Shown piece after piece: positions 19,773-31,500 of a stretch of DNA of 64,000 nt (position 1 is its first letter; every line of letters begins with the position of its first letter). Source of the DNA: Limnomonas spitsbergensis (taxonomy: Eukaryota; Chlorophyta; Chlorophyceae; Chlamydomonadales); contig JAYJMM010000100.1 of assembly GCA_037349105.1 (NCBI GenBank), positions 868,001 to 932,000 of the forward strand, written 5' to 3'. A model generated the notes under the pieces. It ran no database searches and had not been told where the DNA came from. It saw only the letters and a program-made list of their open reading frames with translations. The position numbers and the translations under genes were made by a program.

Positions 19773-22347
19773 TCAAAGGCTATTTAGGGAGATACACTTC
19801 TTGCCCTTCGGTTGCATCCCAAACGGAGTGGGCCTTGCCCCCCGACTGTCCAGGCTCTCCCGCGAGCACCCGCCCGCGACGGTGCGTCGCAAAATCAGCG
19901 GCAGGTCTTCGCCCCCCTGCTCAGACTCCCTCCGCCTCTTAACAGCTGGCTGCTGCTCCAACCCCGTCATGTTCCCGGAGACTATCAACCCGCCAGCCTG
20001 GGGCAGGGCTTGCTGGTTGCAGGCGGCATCCAGGGGCAGACGGGTCCCTTCGAGGTTCCTCTGTTTGCTGCTGAGTGCTGCAGGAGCAGCAGCAGGCTCC
20101 ATCCCGCCCTTCCTCTGTCTGGCTGCCACAGCGCCGTTCCCTGCCAATGGCAGCTTTGTCAGCCGGGAAATGGGTGGCTTGGTTTCCACAGGCTGAGACT
20201 GCGTGGCTGTAACATGATGAGGACGCGCAGCCTCTGGGTGAGGTTGAAGGGCCTTTATTCTTTCGGCTGTGGATCCAACCCCGCCGCCGGCCTTGCAGCT
20301 GCCAGGGCTCGCGGCCTCGCTGGTGGGGCTGGCAGCCTGCGGCTGTTGCTCCCCTATCCCCGTCTCCTCCTCTCCGAAAAAAGTATGGCGGAGACCCTCC
20401 CAGTCCAGGCCATCGAGGATGGGTCCATGACACAAGCCTGCGGCAGCGCGTCTGTGGACACAAAGGAAGCAAAAGCGACGGGTTTTCGCCAGCAAGTTTG
20501 TTCACTAGTTCCATGCATTCAGGCATGCCCTTGCGATGAAGCATGACTAACCAGACGTGTTTTACGCTAGGTTATAGGACCTGTGGCTTGGCTCTGAAGA
20601 TCCATCTCGCAGCTTTTCTTAAATCACGTCTCAGTCGGGACGTGTTTATTTAATACCGGTATTTATGAATGGAAATAGGATTCGACTAGGAAGGCCAAAG
20701 GAAATTCATAACACTGATTGGTGTAAGGGCTTCTGCTGCAAATCAGCTCACTCACAGCCTACTGACGGGGGCCCCAGAGCAGCGTGCCTACTGCTAGTCC
20801 ACCAAACGTTGGCCAGTCAGGGTTTGATTAACATCGGCCCACTGATTGCCAACCAGAGGCCTGCCAAAGACGGTCTGCGATTCACTAAATACGGTAAACA
20901 ATGGTGCTCGCCAGTTTTTTTAGTGGTTACCAGACCACCTTCGATGGGCCGTGCTGCGGCCACCCCTGGGCCGATTGACAACAAACCTGGACAAGCCTCT
21001 GGCCGATGGCCTTGGCAGGAGGGCTGGCCAAGCCAGGGGTTGGTAGCCAAAGGCCACAGTGTAGCTGAAATGTAGCTGAAAGTGATGCTGTAACCACTGC
21101 AAAAAACACCGGTGCACGCAGTTCCTCTGCCCTCCAAGGTTGTCTTCCCTCCTGCTCACCTAGACGTCTTACGAGCCCGCTTCAGTCGCAGGTGGTGCGG
21201 GAACACGAAGCGGTCAATTAGGCTGCCCATGAAATCGTCCAGCAGGCTGATCTCGGGCTGGTAAGGGAAGGTCATCTTGCTGAGGTTGGTCCTGGGCTTG
21301 GGTGGCACCAGCGGGAGGGCCTCTTCCCACGGAACGATAGCGCCACCGGCCACTATCGCCTGTGACGCCGACATCGCCTTCATGCGTTTCTTGCCATGCA
21401 CCTTGGGCTCTTTCGGCAGTGCGCTCCCGCCGCCCCCCGTGTTGTTACTGAGGCCGCGCTTGCTCAAGCCGGCATGGGCTGCATGGGCGGCCTTGGTGGT
21501 GGTTGTCTGAGGGACGCTGGCGGAGGGCTGGCACTGCTGCAAGTGGATGGGTATGCATGCGGAGAGGACCATGCGGTGGCAGCTGCCGCACCACATGAGC
21601 GAGCATGCACCCCGGGCTGTTAGCACACCGAGCCATCCGAGCTCTTCAGGATTGACGTTCGTGGTGAGGTCTGTCTGAGAGATTTCGTGATGCACTTGCG
21701 CAGCGACCTGGGCGGCAGCGCTGAGGGGTGCTCCTCCATCAGAGCTTACGGGGGGCAGCGATCTGCAGACAGGTTTCCAATCAGCAGGTCGTTTCGTTAG
21801 TAATCTTTTGATGAAGCAGTGCCGAAACGGATTGAAGTATGTGTACTAACCTGGCGGAGTCGCCCGGCGAGTGTCGGACATCATTCTTCATTCGAGGCTA
21901 TGGCAGTTAATATCTGCAGCTGTTTCGATTGACGCAATCAGAAACCCTGTTCAGTGCAAAAGTTTCCGAACAGAGGCAGGTAAATGGTGTGCCGGTAGTG
22001 TTGCCGTTGACGAGTTGTTTGTCAGCGTCAGAATGAGGCGATTCGACTGGCGCATGATGATTAAAAACGACAACTTGACTTGCCTTTACACATTTGAGAG
22101 ATAAGAACCGGCGTCGTCTGCGGCGGTGTGGGCGCTACACGATGCGATTCCACCAAGAGACTGGAAGCAGCAGCATGAGTGCTGCACACTCATCACTAGG
22201 GTTTTCTGATGCATCTTCTGAAATACCGAAGTGACTAGGGACGAAAGAGATTGTACGGCGCTTGTAGTTCTGGAGCCATTGATTGCTGATTCGAAAGTCA
22301 AGTGCGGACTCATCTGGCAACGTCTGCCGCGTATTTTCAGCGCACAT
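19773..22347 (-). CDS. Hypothetical zinc-binding protein, 3 exons, 479 aa
   Basis: Proposed exons are 22347-22190, 21762-21160 and 20451-19773. Junctions are GA|gtgtgc to ctgcag|A and AG|gtgagc to ccacag|A. Phases agree and the total is 1440 nt. Exon 2 encodes MWCGSCHRMVL followed by CIPIHLQQC: a Cys-x2-Cys-x11-His-x3-Cys cluster that resembles the small zinc fingers of the SAGA subunits Sgf11 and ataxin-7. That resemblance is by eye only. The rest is low-complexity and probably disordered, with basic stretches (KRGL, LKRARK, VKRRRES) suggesting a nuclear protein. Exon 3 begins RAAAGLCHGPILDGLDWEGL and has a strong pyrimidine-rich acceptor. The first exon is the least certain. No function is assigned. 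Confidence 0.55.
20755..21090. repeat. GTAGCTGAA-family repeats, inverted pair in the zinc-protein gene
   Basis: A plus-oriented copy (about 20755-20900, ending GGTCTGCGATTCACTAAA) faces a minus-oriented copy (about 20920-21090, TTTAGTGGTTACCAGACC to CAGTGTAGCTGAAATG). The pair could fold into a long hairpin. Both lie in intron 2 of the gene at 19773-22347. Confidence 0.65.
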
Positions 22348-23218
22348 TGTTAGTCAAATTTGCCTAAACCGAAAGTTTTGAGCCGATGCGGGCTGTGGTT
22401 TAATTTCCAAATGCCCCCGCGCTGTCGCAGGGGTGTATACAGCGCTGCACGCGCCCACGCGGAGTAAGATCACTTGCCGTCCTAGGAAGGATCACTGTCA
22501 CTGACTCCAGTTGCAGCGATGAGGGGCCCAGCGGAGTGCGAAATGCCCACGCTCATCACAAACGCGCATGGCCACTGCCATTTCCTGGAACCGTGCATTT
22601 CTGAACGAGGCGTAGTGACCACAGGTATTCACCACCGGGTATACACTACACAGTTAGTCATCCACCCCATACTACCCCGCAATTCACCCGAACGAACCCG
22701 AATCATTCTTCATCTCTCCCGACTGCACACCGTAGAGTTGGGAGGTTGTTTGCCAATCTGCCATGCCAAGTGCGCAGTATACTGCGCCATGCGCACAGGT
22801 AGCACTGAACATCGCACTAGGAGGAGACTCTAGCGATATCCTTTCCATGGCATGCACACATGCATTCCTTGCAACCTATGACGATACAAGTCAAGAACCG
22901 TGAACTAGCTTTCCTCCCTTCATCCCTTGAGTTTCCCACCTGACTTTTTGTTTGCCGACGTGGGTTTATTTAAGCAGGGCCCAGAAGTGTAACGTCATTA
23001 AAATCAAGAGCCGTGCCTTTTACTGCTTTAACGGTATCCGGTAAAACCACTAACTCTGAACTGCACCTGGTATTTTCTGTACTTTGCAAGGGCGCCACTT
23101 GCATGCAATCACTTCACAAACCTGAAGCACTTGCACCACAACACACCACTCCACAGGGTTTAACACATGCACACCACATCTATGGCCTCAGTCACACAGC
23201 TTCAACGTCCACACCTCG
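22348..23218. other. No supported gene
   Basis: Region upstream of the zinc-protein gene; it probably contains its promoter. One diverged copy of the short GAGCAGGGCCCAGA element lies at about 22955-23010. Open frames are short and unremarkable. Confidence 0.5.
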
Positions 23219-23494
23219 TTGCACATCTGCACAGCTGACACTCGAGGACGGCGCAGCGGTCAGCAGCGTGACGGACGGTGCTGTCAACGGTGTTGGGCAA
23301 GGGGAGATGGCGAGCATGTGGAGGATGCGCTGCATGTCTGCTTCCAGTGCCCTAGCGTGAAGGAGAGGCTTAGGGAGAGAGGTTGGACAGGCCCCCCGGA
23401 AGGCGCCACAGACTTTCAACAGTTGTACCAGGGCAGGCTTGGATGGGAGGCTCTGACTTTTGTTGAGGACGTCGTTCGCTTTGTCGAGGCCTAG
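23219..23494 (+). pseudogene. C-terminal remnant of a retrotransposon reverse transcriptase (zf-RVT-like)
   Basis: The frame ends with a cysteine/histidine cluster, CCQRCWARGDGEHVEDALHV then FQCPSVKERL. This Cys-x2-Cys-x7-His-x4-His pattern followed by a Cys-Pro is typical of the zinc-binding tail after reverse transcriptase in LINE-type elements. The tail continues with GWEALTFVEDVVRFVEA and stops at 23494. There is no polymerase domain upstream, so the copy is 5'-truncated, as is common for LINE insertions. A T-rich stretch follows (23495-23650) and may be the element's 3' UTR. Homology is judged by eye. Confidence 0.6.
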
Positions 23495-23664
23495 TTTTGT
23501 TGTTTTTCTTTGCCTCCTTGGGGAATAGGCTTGAGAGGGGCAAGGTTTACTTCGGGCTGCCTTTTCCTTTGCGGGGTAGTTATTTCCTTCTTTCCTTCAG
23601 TTCCTCTCCTTCTTTCCCTCTTAACTTAAGTTTATTTTCTTCCAACGAGACAGTTGGGCGCCCA

Positions 23665-23715
23665 CGCGGCCGAGCCTTTTTGAGCAGGGCTCAGAGCTGT
23701 AATGTCATTGACATC
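23665..23715 (+). repeat. Short dispersed element, copy 4
   Basis: GCGGCCGAGCC, GAGCAGGGCTCAGAG and TGTCATTGACAT are present. It lies shortly after the retroelement remnant. Confidence 0.6.
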
Positions 23716-24059
23716 TGCAGCCTGTATGGACCATCTGATACGGGCCTCAATTTCCAAACCACTAAAAGCCCACTACTGTCCCAACAGGCAAACACCCACC
23801 TTATCCCTCACTTCATTCTGGTACTAAATTTCCTGAAAAAGCCAGACATGGCTCCGTAGTAGCTTGCTCATGCAAAACATTACCTTCTTCTCTTTCTTTT
23901 ACACTTGTTTCCGCGTTTTACACTTGCTGATTTTGTACCCTAATTGGTTTTCGGGCACCTGTCCTATGCAACAAATGCGAAGCCCCTCTGGACTGTAAAA
24001 GCTTCACACAACTTCACATCCACCCATCGCTTGTAAAGCCTACTTGATTACGGCCATCG

Positions 24060-24415
24060 AGGCTGAGGTAACAGGGAGAAGGAATCACAAAGCTGAAGGG
24101 CTTACAACTCCCAGCGGGAGAAGGACGGAGTGAGAGGGAGAGAGAGGGAGAAAGAATCACAAAGCTGAAGGGCTTACATCTCCCAGCGGGAGAAGGTGTG
24201 AGAGAGTCACTAAGCAAAAGGGCTTACATCTCCCTGCGGGAGAAGGTATGAGAGAGTCGTTAAGCAAGTAAGCATACGGGCTCTTTTCTACCAGCAGGAG
24301 AAGGTTTGAGAGGGAGAATGAGTCACAACGCCAGCAGGCTCCCGGCCCCCAGTGGAAGAAACAGAGAGAGGGAGAATGAGTCACAATGTCAGCAGGCTTG
24401 CGGCCCCCAGCAGAC
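24060..24415. repeat. Degenerate ~60-bp tandem repeat
   Basis: Six or so units carry GCGGGAGAAGG, a run of GAGAG, and AGGGCTTACATCTCCC or later variants. I see no coding content. Confidence 0.7.
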
Positions 24416-24697
24416 ATCCCGCAGTATGCATGTTCAAAACTCGCTATCGGAAAACAAAAATGAAATAGGAGACAGCAAAATGAGGTGGCAGAATCCTCTG
24501 TGGTCTACCGGATATTTATTGCTTAGTAGTGCAAAAGCCACTCCTGGCACAGCCGGCTCGGATGTAGATTCATCTGCTACGACTACATCTGCTGCAGCCA
24601 CACCTGCCACAGCCACCTTCTCCTTAGCCACATCTGATCCAGCCCCTTTTGCTGCACTCGCAGCCCTTAACCTTCAACGGTCCAGCGGCTAATTCTG

Positions 24698-25535
24698 CTA
24701 CAGCCGCCCCTGATGGAGCGAAGGCTGGTGCTGCAGCGAGGACGGCTGCAGCGCCGAAACCGTCGCCGGCCTTGTCAGCGCTGCCTCAACCGCGTCCACC
24801 ACCACCCACGACAGCCCCGTCGCCAGCAGCGCCGCCAGCACCCCCGACACCACGGCGACAGCCAGGATGCACAAGTGCATCTGAGAGCGCGGCCCGAACA
24901 CGTGCCCGCTCCACTGCAGCTGCAGCGCCAACCCGCCCGGCAGCTCCACCATCGGCCGCCATGCCGCCGCAGATGGAACGGAGGCGGCAGCCGGCGTAGC
25001 CGCAGCCGCCGCAGCCGGCGTGGCCGGCAGCCCCTCGCCTGCGCCACCGATTCCACCACCGGTACCGCCTCTACTCTAGCCAGGAGGCGAACCAGCCAAC
25101 GGGGAATTAGCGGGAGCAGACGCCCCGGGCTGCTCCTGCCAAGCATCCGTTTGCAAGGCTCCTGAGGACACGACGGCGAGGGGCCATGCGCTCTTTGCCG
25201 CCTCACATTTCCGTGTCTATTCTCGAAGACTGCAGAGGGGGAGGAGCGCGACGCAATCTGCTGTGGTATCCCGCCCCTCGTGCCACTCAAGAGCCCCGCA
25301 CGGTTCCTCTCCTCCACTGTCGCCTCTGCCACTGCCGCCGCTGCCGCCGCCACGTGCCCTGGACGTCGGTGAGCCGCTGTGCTCTTCAAGCGTTCTGCGG
25401 CTGCTCGGAAGACTGCGGCGAGGGACCTGACAGGGTCCCCAACGAAGGCCCAGGCGGCCGAGAAGGGCGCCCGGTTGAAAATCCAAACACAGTAGCCGCG
25501 GGCTGTTGTCGCAGCTTGGTAGAAACGTGTCCAGC
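24698..25535 (-). CDS. C-terminal exon region of the large gene: hydrophobic segments and Ala/Pro linker
   Basis: From the acceptor at 25536-25537 (pyrimidine-rich, ...CCTGACAG) the frame WTRFYQAATTARGYCVW continues with IFNRAPFSAAWAFVGDPVRSL and an alanine-rich helix. Codon third positions are strongly G or C, supporting this frame over its two rivals. A second good coding stretch, in another frame, has an Ala/Pro-rich linker then WRPMVELPGGLALQLQWSG and a membrane helix (CILAVAVVSGVLAALLATGL), stopping at 24698. Linking the two needs an intron or a frameshift; one candidate donor is at about 25216 and one candidate acceptor at about 25164, but that 45-nt intron would be unusually short. A TAG interrupts the second frame at about 25079. 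Confidence 0.45.
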
Positions 25536-28500
25536 CTGTCAGGCGGGAGGGGGCCAGAAGGAGCAGGCCCATCAGCGGTGAATGTGGGCAGTGGGCGCCT
25601 AGAGGCCCATGCCACGAGCAATGACTCCACAACCAGGGCAGTGTTCCTTTTTTCGGCTACCAGTCCAGCTTTGCCAGGCCTTTGGATTGTGACCCAAACG
25701 TGGACAGGCCTGCGACTGGTGGCCAACGCAGCATGGCTGGCCAGAAATAGGGGCTCCGGCCAGAGACCCGAGTATAGCCTTATGCATGTACTGCCCTGAC
25801 CTACACCAGCCATGTCCCTTATGCATGTACTGCCCTGACCTGCACCAGCCATGTCCCTTATGCATGTACTGCCCTGACCTACACCAACCATGTCCCTTAT
25901 GCATGCACTGCCCTGAACTACACCAGCCATGTCCCTTATGCATGTACTGCTCTGACCTGCACCAGCCATGTCCCTTATGCATGTACTGCCCTGACCTACA
26001 CCAGCCATGTCCCTTATGCATGTACTGCCCTGACCTACACCAGCCATGTCCCTTATGCATGCACTGCCCTGACCTGCACCAGCCATGTCCCTTATGCATG
26101 TACTGCCCTGACCTGCACCAGCCATGTCCCTTATGCATGTACTGCCCTGACCTACACCAGCCATGTCCCTTATGCATGTACTGCCCTGACCTACACCAGC
26201 CATGTCCCTTATGCATGTACTGCCCTGACCTACACCAACCATGTCCCTTATGCATGCACTGCCCTGACCTACACCAACCATGTCCCTTATGCATGTACTG
26301 CCCTGACCTACACCAACCATGTCCCTTATGCATGCACTGCCCTGACCTACACCAGCCATGTCCCTTATGCATGTACTGCCCTGACCTACACCAGCCATGT
26401 CCCTTATGCATGTACTGCCCTGACCTACACCAACCATGTCCCTTATGCATGTACTGCCCTGACCTACACCAGCCATGTCCCTTATGCATGTACTGCCCTG
26501 ACCTACACCAACCATGTCCCTTATGCATGCACTGCCCTGACCTACACCAGCCATGTCCCTTATGCATGTACTGCCCTGACCTACACCAGCCATGTCCCTT
26601 ATGCATGTACTGCCCTGACCTACACCAACCATGTCCCTTATGCATGTACTGCCCTGACCTACACCAACCATGTCCCTTATGCATGCACTGCCCTGACCTA
26701 CACCAGCCATGTCCCTTATGCATGTACTGCCCTGACCTACACCAACCATGTCCCTTATGCATGCACTGCCCTGACCTACACCAGCCATGTCCCTTATGCA
26801 TGTACTGCCCTGACCTACACCAGCCATGTCCCTTATGCATGTACTGCCCTGACCTACACCAACCATGTCCCTTATGCATGCACTGCCCTGACCTACACCA
26901 GCCATGTCCCTTATGCATGTACTGCCCTGACCTACACCAGCCATGTCCCTTATGCATGTACTGCCCTGACCTGCACCAACCATGTCCCTTATGCATGTAC
27001 TGCCCTGACCTACACCAACCATGTCCCTTATGCATGTACTGCCCTGACCTACACCAACCACGTCCCTTATGCATGTACTGCCCTGACCTACACCAGCCAT
27101 GTCCCTTATGCATGTACTGCCCTGACCTACACCAGCCATGTCCCTTATGCATGTACTGCCCTGACCTACACCAGCCATGTCCCTTATGCATGCACTGCCC
27201 TGACCTACACCAGCCATGTCCCGTATGCATGTACTGCCCTGACCTACACCAGCCATGTCCCTTATGCATGCACTGCCCTGACCTACACCAACCATGTCCC
27301 TTATGCATGTACTGCCCTGACCTGCACCAGCCATGTCCCTTATGCATGTACTGCCCTGACCTACACCAGCCATGTCCCTTATGCATGTACTGCCCTGACC
27401 TACACCAACCATGTCCCTTATGCATGCACTGCCCTGACCTACACCAGCCATGTCCCTTATGCATGTACTGCCCTGACCTACACCAGCCATGTCCCTTATG
27501 CATGTACTGCCCTGACCTGCACCAGCCATGTCCCTTATGCATGTACTGCCCTGACCTACACCAACCATGTCCCTTATGCATGTACTGCCCTGACCTACAC
27601 CAGCCATGTCCCTTATGCATGTACTGCCCTGACCTACACCAGCCATGTCCCTTATGCATGTACTGCCCTGACCTACACCAACCATGTCCCTTATGCATGC
27701 ACTGCCCTGACCTACACCAGCCATGTCCCTTATGCATGTACTGCCCTGACCTACACCAACCATGTCCCTTATGCATGTACTGCCCTGACCTACACCAGCC
27801 ATGTCCCTTATGCATGTACTGCCCTGACCTACACCAGCCATGTCCCTTATGCATGTACTGCCCTGACCTACACCAACCATGTCCCTTATGCATGCACTGC
27901 CCTGACCTACACCAGCCATGTCCCTTATGCATGTACTGCCCTGACCTACACCAGCCATGTCCCTTATGCATGTACTGCCCTGACCTACACCAACCATGTC
28001 CCTTATGCATGTACTGCCCTGACCTACACCAGCCATGTCCCTTATGCATGTACTGCCCTGACCTACACCAACCATGTCCCTTATGCATGCACTGCCCTGA
28101 CCTACACCAGCCATGTCCCTTATGCATGTACTGCCCTGACCTACACCAGCCATGTCCCTTATGCATGTACTGCCCTGACCTACACCAGCCATGTCCCTTA
28201 TGCATGTACTGCCCTGACCTACACCAACCATGTCCCTTATGCATGTACTGCCCTGACCTACACCAGCCATGTCCCTTATGCATGTACTGCCCTGACCTAC
28301 ACCAGCCATGTCCCTTATGCATGTACTGCCCTGACCTGCACCAGCCATGTCCCTTATGCATGTACTGCCCTGACCTACACCAACCATGTCCCTTATGCAT
28401 GTACTGCCCTGACCTACACCAGCCATGTCCCTTATGCATGTACTGCCCTGACCTACACCAGCCATGTCCCTTATGCATGTACTGCCCTGACCTACACCAA

Positions 28501-31500
28501 CCATGTCCCTTATGCATGCACTGCCCTGACCTACACCAGCCATGTCCCTTATGCATGTACTGCCCTGACCTACACCAACCATGTCCCTTATGCATGTACT
28601 GCCCTGACCTACACCAGCCATGTCCCTTATGCATGTACTGCCCTGACCTACACCAGCCATGTCCCTTATGCATGTACTGCCCTGACCTACACCAACCATG
28701 TCCCTTATGCATGCACTGCCCTGACCTACACCAGCCATGTCCCTTATGCATGTACTGCCCTGACCTACACCAGCCATGTCCCTTATGCATGTACTGCCCT
28801 GACCTACAACAACCATGTCCCTTATGCATGCACTGCCCTGACCTACACCAACCATGTCCCTTATGCATGTACTGCCCTGACCTACACCAGCCATGTCCCT
28901 TATGCATGTACTGCCCTGACCTGCACCAGCCATGTCCCTTATGCATGTACTGCCCTGACCTACACCAACCATGTCCCTTATGCATGTACTGCCCTGACCT
29001 ACACCAACCATGTCCCTTATGCATGTACTGCCCTGACCTACACCAGCCATGTCCCTTATGCATGTACTGCCCTGACCTACACCAGCCATGTCCCTTATGC
29101 ATGTACTGCCCTGACCTACACCAGCCATGTCCCTTATGCATGCACTGCCCTGACCTACACCAACCATGTCCCGTATGCATGTACTGCCCTGACCTACACC
29201 AGCCATGTCCCTTATGCATGCACTGCCCTGACCTACACCAACCATGTCCCTTATGCATATACTGCCCTGACCTGCACCAGCCATGTCCCTTATGCATGTA
29301 CTGCCCTGACCTACACCAGCCATGTCCCTTATGCATGCACTGCCCTGACCTACACCAGCCATGTCCCGTATGCATGTACTGCCCTGACCTACACCAGCCA
29401 TGTCCCTTATGCATGCACTGCCCTGACCTGAACCAACCATGTCCCTTATGCATGTACTGCCCTGACCTACACCAACCATGTCCCTTATGCATGTACTGCC
29501 CTGACCTACACCAACCATGTCCCTTATGCATGCACTGCCCTGACCTACACCAGCCATGTCCCTTATGCATGTACTGCCCTGACCTACACCAACCATGTCC
29601 CTTATGCATGCACTGCCCTGACATACACCAGCCATGTCCCTTATGCATGCACTGCCCTGACCTACACCAACCATGTCCCTTATGCATGCACTGCCCTGAC
29701 CTGCACCAGCCATGTCCCTTATGCATGTACTGCCCTGACCTGCACCAGCCATGTCCCTTATGCATGTACTGCCCTGACCTGCACCAGCCATGTCCCTTAT
29801 GCATGCACTGCCCTGACCTACACCAGCCATGTCCCTTATGCATAAACTGCTCTGACCTGCACCAGCCATGTCCCTTATGCATGTACTGCCCTGACCTACA
29901 CCAGCCATGTCCCTTATGCATGAACGGCTCTGACCTGCACCAGCCATTTCCCTTATGCATGTACTGCCCTGACCTACACCAGCCATGTCCCTTATGCATG
30001 TACTGCCCTGACCTACACCAACCATGTCCCTTATGCATGTACTGCCCTGACCTACACCAACCATGTCCCTTATGCATGCACTGCCCTGACCTACACCAGC
30101 CATGTCCCTTATGCATGTACTGCCCTGACCTACACCAACCATGTCCCTTATGCATGCACTGCCCTGACATACACCAGCCATGTCCCTTATGCATGCACTG
30201 CCCTGACCTACACCAACCATGTCCCTTATGCATGCACTGCCCTGACCTGCACCAGCCATGTCCCGTATGCATGTACTGCCCTGACCTACACCAGCCATGT
30301 CCCTTATGCATGCACTGCCCTGACCTGAACCAACCATGTCCCTTATGCATGTACTGCCCTGACCTACACCAGCCATGTCCCTTATGCATGCACTGCCCTG
30401 ACCTACACCAACCATGTCCCGTATGCATGTACTGCCCTGACCTACACCAGCCATGTCCCTTATGCATGCACTGCCCTGACCTACACCAACCATGTCCCTT
30501 ATGCATATACTGCCCTGACCTGCACCAGCCATGTCCCTTATGCATGTACTGCCCTGACCTACACCAGCCATGTCCCTTATGCATGCACTGCCCTGACCTA
30601 CACCAGCCATGTCCCGTATGCATGTACTGCCCTGACCTACACCAGCCATGTCCCTTATGCATGCACTGCCCTGACCTGAACCAACCATGTCCCTTATGCA
30701 TGTACTGCCCTGACCTACACCAACCATGTCCCTTATGCATGTACTGCCCTGACCTACACCAACCATGTCCCTTATGCATGCACTGCCCTGACCTACACCA
30801 GCCATGTCCCTTATGCATGTACTGCCCTGACCTACACCAACCATGTCCCTTATGCATGCACTGCCCTGACATACACCAGCCATGTCCCTTATGCATGCAC
30901 TGCCCTGACCTACACCAACCATGTCCCTTATGCATGCACTGCCCTGACCTGCACCAGCCATGTCCCTTATGCATGTACTGCCCTGACCTGCACCAGCCAT
31001 GTCCCTTATGCATGTACTGCCCTGACCTGCACCAGCCATGTCCCTTATGCATGCACTGCCCTGACCTACACCAGCCATGTCCCTTATGCATAAACTGCTC
31101 TGACCTGCACCAGCCATGTCCCTTATGCATGTACTGCCCTGACCTACACCAGCCATGTCCCTTATGCATGAACGGCTCTGACCTGCACCAGCCATTTCCC
31201 TTATGCATGTACTGCCCTGACCTACACCAGCCATGTCCCTTATGCATGTACTGCCCTGACCTGCACCAGCCATGTCCCTTATGCATGCACTGCCCTGACC
31301 TACACCAACCATGTCCCTTATGCATGCACTGCCCTGACCTACACCAACCATGTCCCTTATGCATGTACTGCCCTGACCTACACCAGCCATGTCCCTTATG
31401 CATGTACTGCCCTGACCTACACCAGCCATGTCCCTTATGCATGTACTGCCCTGACCTACACCAGCCATGTCCCTTATGCATGTACTGCCCTGACCTACAC

